Of a stretch of DNA of 64,000 bases, positions 25,363-33,029 are shown piece after piece. The notes beneath the pieces were generated by a model. That model was not told the DNA's origin and ran no database searches. It saw only the letters and a program-made list of their open reading frames with translations. The first letter of the stretch is position 1. Each line of letters opens with the position of its first letter. A program made the translations under genes and the position numbers. Source of the DNA: Maridesulfovibrio sp. (lineage in GTDB: Bacteria > Desulfobacterota > Desulfovibrionia > Desulfovibrionales > Desulfovibrionaceae); assembly GCF_963678865.1 (NCBI RefSeq), contig NZ_OY787459.1, positions 2,694,501 through 2,758,500 on the forward strand, written 5' to 3'.

Positions 25363-26511
25363 ATGAATTTTATCAACTGGCTTAAATCTGGATTCGGCAA
25401 ACTCGTTATTGCCACAGCCCTGCTTCTGCTTTTCAGCACGCTCGGTTTTTACTGGATAGAATTGGGCGACGGTGAAGAAGCACGGATGTCCCAAGCTTTT
25501 TGGTGGGCCATCGTTACACTGACCACTGTGGGATATGGAGATATGGTCCCCATCACAGTGCCGGGCAGAATTTTAGGCGGGCTGGTTATGATTTCCGGCA
25601 TCGGGTTGGTAACTTCACTCACCGGTAACATGGCTTCCATGCTGGTGGAACAAAAAGCCAAAAAACGTAAGGGGCTGTTATCAGTGAAAGTCAGCGACCA
25701 TGTAATCATATTGGGCTGGAACGACTATGCCTTTGGCCTGATTGAATCTCTCAATGAACAGACTGCCCCCAGAAAACTGCATCTGGTTATAGTCAGCAAC
25801 CTTGAAAGCGAGGTCCGCGATGAAATCGCCTTCAGGTTGAACATGGGGGATCAGCTTAATTTCGTACACGGCAGCATCAGTCAGGCAAACGTTATTTCAA
25901 GGGCCAATCCTGATGTAGCCCGCAATGTCTACGTGCTCTGCCAGAGCGGGCTGGACAGTAAAGAATCCGACCAGCAGGCCATTTATGCTGTGCTGGCACT
26001 GCGCACACTGGCCCCAAAGGTTCCGGTTTATGCGGAAATTGCTCTTCACGAAAACAAGGAACATCTGCTTCGGGCCGGGGCCAATGAAATTCTTGTGCGC
26101 GGGGAAATATCAGGACGCATGATGGGCATGATGGGTGCCAGTCCGTCCATGTGGTCTTTTTTTAGGAACCTGCTTGGACTGGGTGATTCCGGGCGGCTGA
26201 TTTTCCGGCCCTTTACTGCAGAAGACCGCCAGATGAACTGGGGAGAACTGAGCTCCAGAATAAGAAACTGCAGCGGCGATCTTCCGGTGGCGGCCTGTAA
26301 ACTGGGTAAAAATTTGACCCTGCAGGATGTGCTGGACGAAGGGTCCGCACTTGACCAGTTCATCATGGAACTGTTCAAAACCTCCGGACAGGATTCTTCT
26401 CTGGGTATGCAGGGGCCGAAGGTTCAGATGAATCCACCGGACAGTGAACCCATGGATGAATACGATGCCCTGCTGGTCATCAGCTCTCCCGGAGGTCAGG
26501 AAAATGGCTGA
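25363..26511 (+). CDS. Potassium channel protein with RCK/TrkA-N domains (MthK-like)
   Basis: The 382-residue protein has two membrane helices (residues of about 14-32 and 68-90) flanking a pore loop with the K+ selectivity filter TVGYGD at 55-60. The cytoplasmic part starts with a Rossmann RCK domain (SDHVIILGWNDYAFGLIESL) followed by a second regulatory lobe. This is the 2TM-RCK design of MthK-type channels, assembled as tetramers and gated by a ligand bound to RCK. Its last eight bases overlap the start of a cyclic-nucleotide-binding protein, so the two are translationally coupled and may form one channel complex. Confidence 0.92.
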   Translation: MNFINWLKSGFGKLVIATALLLLFSTLGFYWIELGDGEEARMSQAFWWAIVTLTTVGYGDMVPITVPGRILGGLVMISGIGLVTSLTGNMASMLVEQKAKKRKGLLSVKVSDHVIILGWNDYAFGLIESLNEQTAPRKLHLVIVSNLESEVRDEIAFRLNMGDQLNFVHGSISQANVISRANPDVARNVYVLCQSGLDSKESDQQAIYAVLALRTLAPKVPVYAEIALHENKEHLLRAGANEILVRGEISGRMMGMMGASPSMWSFFRNLLGLGDSGRLIFRPFTAEDRQMNWGELSSRIRNCSGDLPVAACKLGKNLTLQDVLDEGSALDQFIMELFKTSGQDSSLGMQGPKVQMNPPDSEPMDEYDALLVISSPGGQENG

Positions 26512-27019
26512 TTTCTGGAGTTCCATTCCACTTTTCCAGAATCTTGATGAGCAAGAGTTGCAACAGGTCAGACCCATCTTTGCAAGCATAGCGGTACGTT
26601 CTGGTACGGATATTATTTCCGAAGGCGAAGAAGGGGACGAAATGTTCATTCTTGTGAACGGAAAGGTGCGCATTACCAAGGCTATGCTCATGAAAGGAAT
26701 GTCCCTGCCGCTCAGCGAAATCAAAAATACCAGCAAGGTACTGGCCAATCTGGATGACAGCAGCTATCCCATGTTCGGTGAAATTGCGCTTATTGACCGT
26801 GACCACCGCTCGGCCACGGTAACTGTGGTGGAAGACTCCGAGTTTTTGGTTACTGACCGTATGAAGTTTTTTGAATTTGTGGGAACACACCCGGCCATCG
26901 GCGGGAAATTACTCATGACCATCGGCAAAAGACTGGCTGCCACAGTACGCCGTAACAACAACGAATTGGTCAAGTTGACCACCGCTCTTGCCTTGGCTCT
27001 GTCCAAAAGCAGTAGATAA
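26504..27019 (+). CDS. Cyclic-nucleotide-binding domain protein, channel partner
   Basis: The ATG at 26504 is preceded by GGAGG and lies inside the end of the channel gene; the product is 171 residues. It is essentially one cNMP-binding beta-roll (ADFWSSIPLFQNLDEQEL, IISEGEEGDEMFILVNGKV, MFGEIALIDRDHRSATVTV) with the FGE-x-AL / R-(S/T)A phosphate-cassette layout, then a C-terminal helix. There is no helix-turn-helix, so it is not a CRP-type transcription factor. The context suggests a soluble regulatory subunit of the K+ channel. Confidence 0.85.
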   Translation: MADFWSSIPLFQNLDEQELQQVRPIFASIAVRSGTDIISEGEEGDEMFILVNGKVRITKAMLMKGMSLPLSEIKNTSKVLANLDDSSYPMFGEIALIDRDHRSATVTVVEDSEFLVTDRMKFFEFVGTHPAIGGKLLMTIGKRLAATVRRNNNELVKLTTALALALSKSSR

Positions 27020-27212
27020 TCCATATCAGGACTTAAAGAAAAGTTTATCAGGTTTAAAAAAGATTTACCGCAGCGAAATTCTCAGATCTGACGGCCAATG
27101 ACGCAATTTTATTGCCCATGGACTTTATCGTATTAAGGGTTCATGGTGCTCCGCGTATTTTCATTGAATAAGTTTTTTAACTCACCTGATTTCATCAACC
27201 AAATAACAAATC

Positions 27213-27285
27213 CCAAGGTCGTGAAGGTCCGTATTTATTATGTTGCGACCTTGGAAAATGTAGTGTTTACTTACGGTACTTCCGT
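27213..27285 (+). promoter_or_regulatory. Structured leader before the queuosine-precursor transporter
   Basis: CCAAGGTCG (27213-27221) pairs perfectly with CGACCTTGG (27246-27254). A second small hairpin, ACGG-TACTT-CCGT (27273-27285), ends just before the ribosome binding site AGGAGA. It does not match the preQ1-I consensus as I know it. Confidence 0.4.
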
Positions 27286-27299
27286 GCAGGAGATAGATT

Positions 27300-27980
27300 A
27301 TGAACGAATTGTTATGGCTGGGCTTTGCGGTCATGGACCTGAGTCTTGTCCTTATTATCTATAGATTTTTTGGCAAAACAGGTCTTTTCGGGCTGATTGT
27401 TTTCAATTTGATTCTCTGTAATATTCAGGTGTTGAAGACCATTGAATTGTTCGGGATGACCACCACTCTAGGTAATATACTTTATGCCAGTGTTTTTCTT
27501 TCCACAGATATGCTCAGCGAATTTTACGGTAAAGAGGAAGCCAAGAAAGCAGTTTATCTAGGATTTGTGGTTTTGCTCATGGCTGTGGTTTATATGCAGT
27601 TGGCCCTTAAATTTGTTCCGGCTGCTGACGACTTTGCCCAGCCCCATCTTGAAGCTATTTTCGGGTTTCTGCCCCGTATTGCCTTGGGAAGCATGGCCGC
27701 GTATATTATTTCCCAGTTGAATGATGTTTATGTTTTTCATCTGCTCAAAGATAAGATGGGCCAGCGTCATCTCTGGTTACGAAATAACGCATCCACCATG
27801 CTTAGCCAGCTTCTTGACTCATCCGTATTTTGTTTTGTGGCCTTGTGGGGGCTTTTCCCCTTTGAGGTCTGGGTTGAAATTCTTTTTACCACATACCTGT
27901 TCAAGGTTATAGTGGCTGTTATGGATACACCTTTTCTGTATATGGCCCGCCGGCTGCATTCCCGTGTTGCCGAGTCCTAA
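27300..27980 (+). CDS. Queuosine precursor transporter (YhhQ/QPTR family)
   Basis: The 226-residue protein has six to seven membrane helices and the conserved blocks of the Vut_1/YhhQ family, including STDMLSEFYGKEEAKKAVYLGF and, near the end, SQLLDSSVFCFVALWG with VMDTPFLYMARR. These transporters import preQ0 or preQ1 for tRNA queuosine synthesis. CAGGAGA precedes the ATG. The structured leader upstream could be a regulatory RNA. No queuosine biosynthesis gene is adjacent. dapF follows after 39 bases with its own site. Confidence 0.88.
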   Translation: MNELLWLGFAVMDLSLVLIIYRFFGKTGLFGLIVFNLILCNIQVLKTIELFGMTTTLGNILYASVFLSTDMLSEFYGKEEAKKAVYLGFVVLLMAVVYMQLALKFVPAADDFAQPHLEAIFGFLPRIALGSMAAYIISQLNDVYVFHLLKDKMGQRHLWLRNNASTMLSQLLDSSVFCFVALWGLFPFEVWVEILFTTYLFKVIVAVMDTPFLYMARRLHSRVAES

Positions 27981-28019
27981 GCCATTAATTTTTAGACCAT
28001 TATATTAATGAGGCTGCCA

Positions 28020-28865
28020 ATGAGTAAAATGTTCGGTAAATCAGTTCCTTTTTATAAAATGCAGGGTTGCGGCAATGATTTTGTAATTATCGATAACCGT
28101 GAACTCGGGGTTCCGGTGGAAAAGATGCCTCTCTGGGCTGAAAAGCTTTGTCGGCGCGCTTTCGGCGTCTACGCTGACGGCATTTTCTTTATTGAGAACG
28201 CTCCGGAAGGTTCCAATCTTGATTTTGTATGGCAGTTCTATAATTCCGACGGATCAAGGGCGGAAATGTGCGGTAATGCTTCCCGTTGCGCCGGTCGTCT
28301 GGCTCATGCACTGGGCATCGGCGGCGAGCAGCACACATTCGGTTCCGATGCCGGACCTATCAAGGTGCAGGTTTTTCCTGAGCTGGAAGAAGTAAAGGTC
28401 CAGCTTACTCCGCCTGAAGGGGTGGTTGTAAATCAGACTCTTGAAATCGACGGCGAGGAGTATGAATACCATTTCGCCAATACCGGAGTCCCCCATGCTG
28501 TTGTGCAGGTTGCAGATGTCGAGGATGTGGATATCAAAAAACTCGGGGCGGCGTTCCGTTATCACGAGGCTTTCGCTCCCGCTGGTACCAATGTCAACTT
28601 CGTTCAGATCGATGATAATGACAGTCTTATCGTCCGTACTTATGAGCGTGGTGTGGAAGATGAAACCTATGCCTGCGGAACCGGGGTCAGTGCAGTCCAG
28701 GTTACCCTTCATGCACAAGGGCTTACTGATGCCGCGGTGCGTATCCGTACTTCCGGCGGTGAAATTTTAAAAGTCATAATTGAAGATGGAAATGTCTTTC
28801 TGCAGGGTGGGGCTGAGCTCACTTTTTCCGGGGAAGTGTTTCTTGAATCTCTGGGAATTGAGTAA
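28020..28865 (+). CDS. dapF: Diaminopimelate epimerase
   Basis: The start at 28020 has GAGG six bases upstream and gives 281 residues, close to the family norm. The two catalytic cysteines are in EMCGNASRC (Cys84) and YACGTGVSA (Cys219). The N-terminal FYKMQGCGNDFVIIDN block and HFANTGVPHAVV are also diagnostic. The enzyme converts LL- to meso-diaminopimelate for lysine and peptidoglycan. It is cytoplasmic, with a strong terminator downstream. Confidence 0.96.
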   Translation: MSKMFGKSVPFYKMQGCGNDFVIIDNRELGVPVEKMPLWAEKLCRRAFGVYADGIFFIENAPEGSNLDFVWQFYNSDGSRAEMCGNASRCAGRLAHALGIGGEQHTFGSDAGPIKVQVFPELEEVKVQLTPPEGVVVNQTLEIDGEEYEYHFANTGVPHAVVQVADVEDVDIKKLGAAFRYHEAFAPAGTNVNFVQIDDNDSLIVRTYERGVEDETYACGTGVSAVQVTLHAQGLTDAAVRIRTSGGEILKVIIEDGNVFLQGGAELTFSGEVFLESLGIE

Positions 28866-28887
28866 ATTTCAGTTATTATTCCGGTTA

Positions 28888-28919
28888 AGGATGCTGCCTG
28901 AGGGCGGCATCCTTTTTTT
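28888..28919 (+). terminator. Intrinsic terminator of dapF
   Basis: AGGATGCTGCC (28888-28898) pairs with GGCGGCATCCT (28903-28913), one wobble, loop TGAG, followed by seven T residues. Confidence 0.92.
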
Positions 28920-29150
28920 GTGTCTTGAAAAAACCTCCCTTGAATGTATAAAATTCGATATAGATAAAATCAATGCTTGCAAGGCTGGAGTATTCCTTGT
29001 ATAGCCTTCTTTCCGCGCCTGTTGTGATTTATCAGATAACGGATATTCCTGTATTTCAGTAAAAATTATTGCTCGACAAGAAAGCAGTTCGATTGCAAAT
29101 CTGATTGTTTATGCTAAGCTACTTAAAATAAAGAGCTAAATGTATGTCTG
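28920..29150. other. Intergenic region with no visible gene
   Basis: AT-rich DNA lies between the dapF terminator and the promoter of the CII-like regulator. Only very short frames without ribosome binding sites occur. Confidence 0.4.
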
Positions 29151-29206
29151 TTATTACATAATAAACTGGCACGAAAATGGCTTATAATTAACATTGATTA
29201 TAATCA
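29151..29206 (+). promoter_or_regulatory. Promoter with flanking palindromes before the CII-like regulator
   Basis: TATAAT (29183-29188) forms a good -10. The palindrome TTATTA-CA-TAATAA (29151-29164) covers the -35 area, and the perfect palindrome TGATTATAATCA (29195-29206) lies at the expected start of transcription, an arrangement suited to autoregulation. Confidence 0.5.
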
Positions 29207-29235
29207 TAAAACAATAAACCAAGGGAGAGATAAAA

Positions 29236-29721
29236 ATGGCAAATAACGAACTGACTAAACTCTTGCAGGACGTTGTTCTTAAAAACGATAAGCCTGCCCG
29301 TGATGTGGCAAACGAAATCAGCAAGCCTTACCCCACCCTCCTTCGTGAAATCAATCCCGAAGACAAAGGTGCCAAGGTCGGCGTTGAAGAACTGATTCCC
29401 ATCATGAAGGCTACCGGCAGCATCCGTCCTTTGACCAGACTGGCCAATATCATGGGCTATGTCTTGGTTCCGATGGATATCAACCCCGAAGATCCCGATG
29501 AAGCCAACTACATGGCCCTTGATCTCATGGACGGTTTCGGCAGATACTCCAAGGCTCTCAAAAGCGCCTTGCAGGCCGATCCTTCCGAAGAGCTGGTTGA
29601 TTCCGTAGAGCAGGAAGGTTTTGAAGCAATCACCGCTATCCTTACTATGGTTCACTACCTGCGTAAGAGAGCAGAAGAAGAGAAAGCTAAGAATGCACCT
29701 CGCCTGGCACAGGTCAGCTAG
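29236..29721 (+). CDS. Phage CII-type regulatory protein
   Basis: The 161-residue protein follows AAGGGAGA and begins MANNELTKLLQDVVLKND. The N-terminal third (ARDVANEISKPYPTLLREINP, then GVEELIPIMKATGSIRPLTRLANIMGY) resembles the helix-turn-helix core of the phage CII/regulatory-protein family (Phage_CII_rep). The C-terminal part is helical and acidic, with a final EEEKAKN-rich segment. No other phage gene is nearby, so this is either a domesticated regulator or a relic. It is monocistronic, with its own promoter palindromes and a perfect terminator. Targets are unknown. Confidence 0.75.
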   Translation: MANNELTKLLQDVVLKNDKPARDVANEISKPYPTLLREINPEDKGAKVGVEELIPIMKATGSIRPLTRLANIMGYVLVPMDINPEDPDEANYMALDLMDGFGRYSKALKSALQADPSEELVDSVEQEGFEAITAILTMVHYLRKRAEEEKAKNAPRLAQVS

Positions 29722-29750
29722 CAGAAGTTCCATAAAGCTCTATCCAATAA

Positions 29751-29786
29751 AAAATCCCCGGCAGTTTAAACTGCCGGGGATTTTTT
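29751..29786. terminator. Strong bidirectional terminator
   Basis: A 14-bp perfect stem (AAAATCCCCGGCAG at 29751-29764, complement at 29771-29784) with loop TTTAAA and a T run. Confidence 0.93.
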
Positions 29787-29823
29787 ATTCAGCGCTCCTC
29801 AGCTGGCGGCCTGAAAATAAGGC

Positions 29824-30039
29824 TCAGCAATCATGGACATCTTTGTTAATATAAAAACAGAGGTCAAAGAGGTTGTTGACCATCTGGTCTACAAGATGAT
29901 CCTGTTCCGGGCTGGGAGGCTGCGTATTAACTGTTTTATTAATTATTTTCGCGAATAATACCGAAACAAGTTCGTCGTCCTTATTGGTCCAGTATTTTGT
30001 TGCAGACGCAGCTTTATTATCAAATCCGTGATAATACAT
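29824..30039 (-). CDS. Small 71-residue protein of unknown function
   Basis: The ATG at 30039 is preceded by GGAGGA, a strong reason to accept the gene despite its size. It begins MYYHGFDNKAASATKYWTN and ends INKDVHDC, with a proline-containing linker (TQPPSPEQDH) in the middle. It has two cysteines close to the C terminus and several histidines. There is no signal peptide, membrane helix or known motif. It is divergent from the chemosensory operon, whose promoter region it shares, and convergent to the CII-like regulator. Confidence 0.6.
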   Translation of the reverse strand: MYYHGFDNKAASATKYWTNKDDELVSVLFAKIINKTVNTQPPSPEQDHLVDQMVNNLFDLCFYINKDVHDC

Positions 30040-30144
30040 ACACTCCTCCGTGAGTGGGCATTGGCCGAGCATAAATTTGTCCGCCGGTTCATACTTAAGC
30101 TATCGGACGGGATAGCAAATCTCTTTACATAAAATAAATATTTT

Positions 30145-30185
30145 TTTGAACTGGTTCAAACTACCTGCAGTCATTGATTTAATCA
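30145..30185. promoter_or_regulatory. Palindromic operator candidates upstream of the chemosensory operon
   Basis: TTTGAAC-TG-GTTCAAA (30145-30160) is a perfect 7-2-7 palindrome. A second one, TGATT-T-AATCA (30175-30185), lies 14 bases downstream, followed by an AT-rich ATATAAAATAAATAC that could be the -10 region. They sit between the divergent 71-residue gene and the first MCP gene. Confidence 0.45.
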
Positions 30186-30300
30186 TATAAAATAAATACA
30201 AGAGAAGGGGTGGGTGTCAGAATCCCTCTTCCCTGATAAGATGGTATCAATTTAATCTGTAATAAAGGGTGGATCTGCCTGTGAAGGTGGATGTGCCGGG

Positions 30301-32532
30301 ATGTATCCGATGCGTTTTTCCCTCAGAAGAAAGATAATTGCCATTGCCTGCGGAGCCGCAATTATTCCCATTGTGGTCATGTTCATCATTACTAATATAC
30401 TTGAAGACCATTTGCATGACTGCATGAAAGGTGAGGTTCGTACTCTTATTGAATCCCATGTTTCCCAGATGACGGCTGATCTTTATGAGGAGTGCCGTAC
30501 AGCTGATCAACTGCTTGTCGCTGAAACAGGCAGGGCAGCTATGGCTTTGCAATCCCTGATGGATGATGAAGGTAAAGTAAAAGTTCTGAAAAGCGTTTCG
30601 GATTGGCAGGTAGACAACCTTCGTTCAGCGGATAAAGGCGAAATCACGGTCCCTGTGATGACCATAGGAGGCAAAAGCCTGACATATGCCGACCGCAAAG
30701 GCAACCCGTTGCCCATGCTGGTGGAGGCAACCCGTATATCCGGTGCCTATTGCACTATTTTTCAGCGCCTCAATCCCGAAGGTGATATGCTGGTGGTGGA
30801 TACTACTGAAGGGGAAGGAGAAGACAACTGGGAATTGGGGGATATTTTTTATTCTCTGGGGGAAGACGGTCAGGTGGAATCGGCCATCGATGATGTGCTC
30901 GGCGGACAGACTGTGGAAAAATATGAAAGTCAGGACGACGGAACTCGTTATACTATCTATTTGCCCCTGCGAGATCAGGACGGCTATGTGGCCGGGATGA
31001 TAGCTGTGTATATGGATGGTAAAATTATTGAAGTCCTCAGGAAATCCATGCTCAAAACCTCAATCGGCAAGACCGGGTACATCTGGGTAATCGGCAGCAA
31101 AGAGGAAGACAGGGGGCGCTACATTGTATCCAATTCAGTCAAAAATGACGGAGCCTCTGTGGATGCAGTGGGGGGGCAAAAGGGTTTTGTGGAGGATGTG
31201 ATTTCGCAGGCTATTGAAGCAGGGGAAGGAAAACTCAGCAGCAAAACCTATGTCTGGAAGGTGGGTCAAGAAGATGAGGGCCGGGATAAACTTTCTGTAT
31301 ACACCTATTTCAAACCTTGGGGTTGGGTTATCGGGGCCGGAGTTTATCTGGATGAATATCAGGGAATTTCGAATCGTTTGACCGGGGTGCTGGATTACCT
31401 AGTGGAGTGGCTGCTGATAACCGGTCTGGTGCTGCTGGCAATTACTCTCGCTGTTTCCCTTTATGCCAGCGGCCTCATTGCCAATCCGGTCAGTCATATG
31501 GTTGAGCTGGTCAAGGTGATTGCCTCCGGTGACCTCCATAGAGCCAGAGAAACCATAGCCGTAGTGGATGAAAGCTGTCCCAGTGCCCGCAATGCCATCA
31601 AGCATGTCGGTAATCCGGAAAATCTCGATGAAACCGGTCAGCTCTACCTTGCAATCAAAGGCATGGTTGATACCCTTTATTCCCTGATCGGGCAGGTGCA
31701 GCGTTCCGGGATTCAGGTGACCACTTCTTCTACGGAAATTGCTGCTTCGGCCCGCCAGTTGGAGGTGACCGTTAACCAGCAGGCTGCGGCAACCACGCAG
31801 ATAAGTGCCACCAGTGCCGAGATTTCCGCCAACTCAGGCGAACTTGCCGGGGCCATGCACCACGTGAATGATGCTGCATCCAAAATGGACAACCTTGCCT
31901 CTGAGGGGCAGGACGGCCTGAAGACCATGATCAGGATAATGGATGACCTGAGCTCCGCTACGGCCACCATTACCGGCAAGCTGGATGAAATCAATGACCG
32001 GGCCAATGCCATTGAGGGCATCGTCAATACCATCACCAAGGTTGCGGACCGCACCAATCTGCTTTCCCTTAACGCGGCCATTGAAGCTGAGAAGGCCGGA
32101 AAGTTCGGACAGGGCTTTTCGGTTGTCGCTGCCGAAATCAGACGGCTTGCTGACCAGACTTCCGTAGCTGCCCTTGAAATTGAGGACATGATCAGCAACA
32201 TGCGCAGCTCCGTTGATTCCGGTGTGGATGAAATGGAGAGATTTGCCTCGGATGTCCGCTTCGGAGTGGACAAGGCAGGCAAGCTGGGCAAGAAACTGGA
32301 CGGTATTATGACCGGGGTCCGGGAGCTTAATCCAAGGATTGAACAGGTCAACGACGGTATGACCGCACAGGCCGAAGGTGCCGGGCAGATCAGTGAAGCT
32401 ATGGCTCAGCTTTCCGAGACTGCATCGGATACATCTGATGCCCTTTCCGAATTCAACCGGGCAACATCCCAGCTGAACGAGGCTGTGCAGGGATTACGCA
32501 GCGAAGTCTCCCGCTTCAAGGTGAGTGAATAA
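30301..32532 (+). CDS. Methyl-accepting chemotaxis protein with Cache sensor (WspA position)
   Basis: The 743-residue receptor has a membrane helix at about 12-33, a large periplasmic Cache-type region (about 40-355, with GYIWVIGS and the terminal WGWVIGAGVYLDEY typical of Cache), a second membrane helix at about 362-388, then a HAMP-like segment and the signalling domain. The hairpin tip reads ITKVADRTNLLSLNAAIEAE, the CheA/CheW-binding signature. It is the first gene of a seven-gene Wsp-ordered operon. WspA receptors in pseudomonads sense surface contact; this one has a Cache domain and so probably responds to a small molecule. The next gene starts two bases after its stop codon. Confidence 0.92.
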   Translation: MYPMRFSLRRKIIAIACGAAIIPIVVMFIITNILEDHLHDCMKGEVRTLIESHVSQMTADLYEECRTADQLLVAETGRAAMALQSLMDDEGKVKVLKSVSDWQVDNLRSADKGEITVPVMTIGGKSLTYADRKGNPLPMLVEATRISGAYCTIFQRLNPEGDMLVVDTTEGEGEDNWELGDIFYSLGEDGQVESAIDDVLGGQTVEKYESQDDGTRYTIYLPLRDQDGYVAGMIAVYMDGKIIEVLRKSMLKTSIGKTGYIWVIGSKEEDRGRYIVSNSVKNDGASVDAVGGQKGFVEDVISQAIEAGEGKLSSKTYVWKVGQEDEGRDKLSVYTYFKPWGWVIGAGVYLDEYQGISNRLTGVLDYLVEWLLITGLVLLAITLAVSLYASGLIANPVSHMVELVKVIASGDLHRARETIAVVDESCPSARNAIKHVGNPENLDETGQLYLAIKGMVDTLYSLIGQVQRSGIQVTTSSTEIAASARQLEVTVNQQAAATTQISATSAEISANSGELAGAMHHVNDAASKMDNLASEGQDGLKTMIRIMDDLSSATATITGKLDEINDRANAIEGIVNTITKVADRTNLLSLNAAIEAEKAGKFGQGFSVVAAEIRRLADQTSVAALEIEDMISNMRSSVDSGVDEMERFASDVRFGVDKAGKLGKKLDGIMTGVRELNPRIEQVNDGMTAQAEGAGQISEAMAQLSETASDTSDALSEFNRATSQLNEAVQGLRSEVSRFKVSE

Positions 32533-32534
32533 CC

Positions 32535-33029
32535 ATGCTGGTACTCACATTCAGAATAGGCGAATATGTTTACGGGCTGGAGGCCCGTTCCGTAGCCGAA
32601 GTGGTCCCTCCCGCGGTCTGCAAGGAGTTGCCCCGTTCTCCGGATTACGTAACAGGACTTTTCAATTACCGTGGTAAAGTGACCCCGGTAGTGGATTTAT
32701 CCATGCTGGCTATGGATATTCCTTGTGCTTCGCGTATGTCCACCCGCATTGTCATTCTGGATATAGCAGACCTTGATGGCAGAGAGGACCGGGAGGAGCA
32801 TTTTTTAGGTTTGCTGGCCGAGAATATTACCGCAACCTTGAAGGTAGCTGATTCTGATTTTGAGGATCCCGGATTGGAAATACCGGACGCTCCGTGGCTG
32901 GGGCGGGTGGCTCGGGTTAACGGATGTATGCTGCAGTTGCTCAAACCGCAGAAGCTGTTGACCGATGAGTTGCGGAGGGTTCTTTTCCCCAAGGAAGGAA
33001 AAGGTCTGCCGGATGCATTTCAGGAGTAA
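32535..33029 (+). CDS. CheW-like coupling protein (WspB position)
   Basis: The 164-residue protein is a single CheW domain. It opens MLVLTFRIGEYVYGLEARSV and contains LPRSPDYVTGLFNYRGKVTPVVDL, the conserved CheW turn with the arginine/glycine motif, and later ENITATLKVADSDF. It should bridge the receptor and the CheA at 35-38 kb. The gene is tightly packed: it begins two bases after the MCP stop codon, and its own TAA is followed directly by ATGATG of cheR. Confidence 0.9.
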   Translation: MLVLTFRIGEYVYGLEARSVAEVVPPAVCKELPRSPDYVTGLFNYRGKVTPVVDLSMLAMDIPCASRMSTRIVILDIADLDGREDREEHFLGLLAENITATLKVADSDFEDPGLEIPDAPWLGRVARVNGCMLQLLKPQKLLTDELRRVLFPKEGKGLPDAFQE

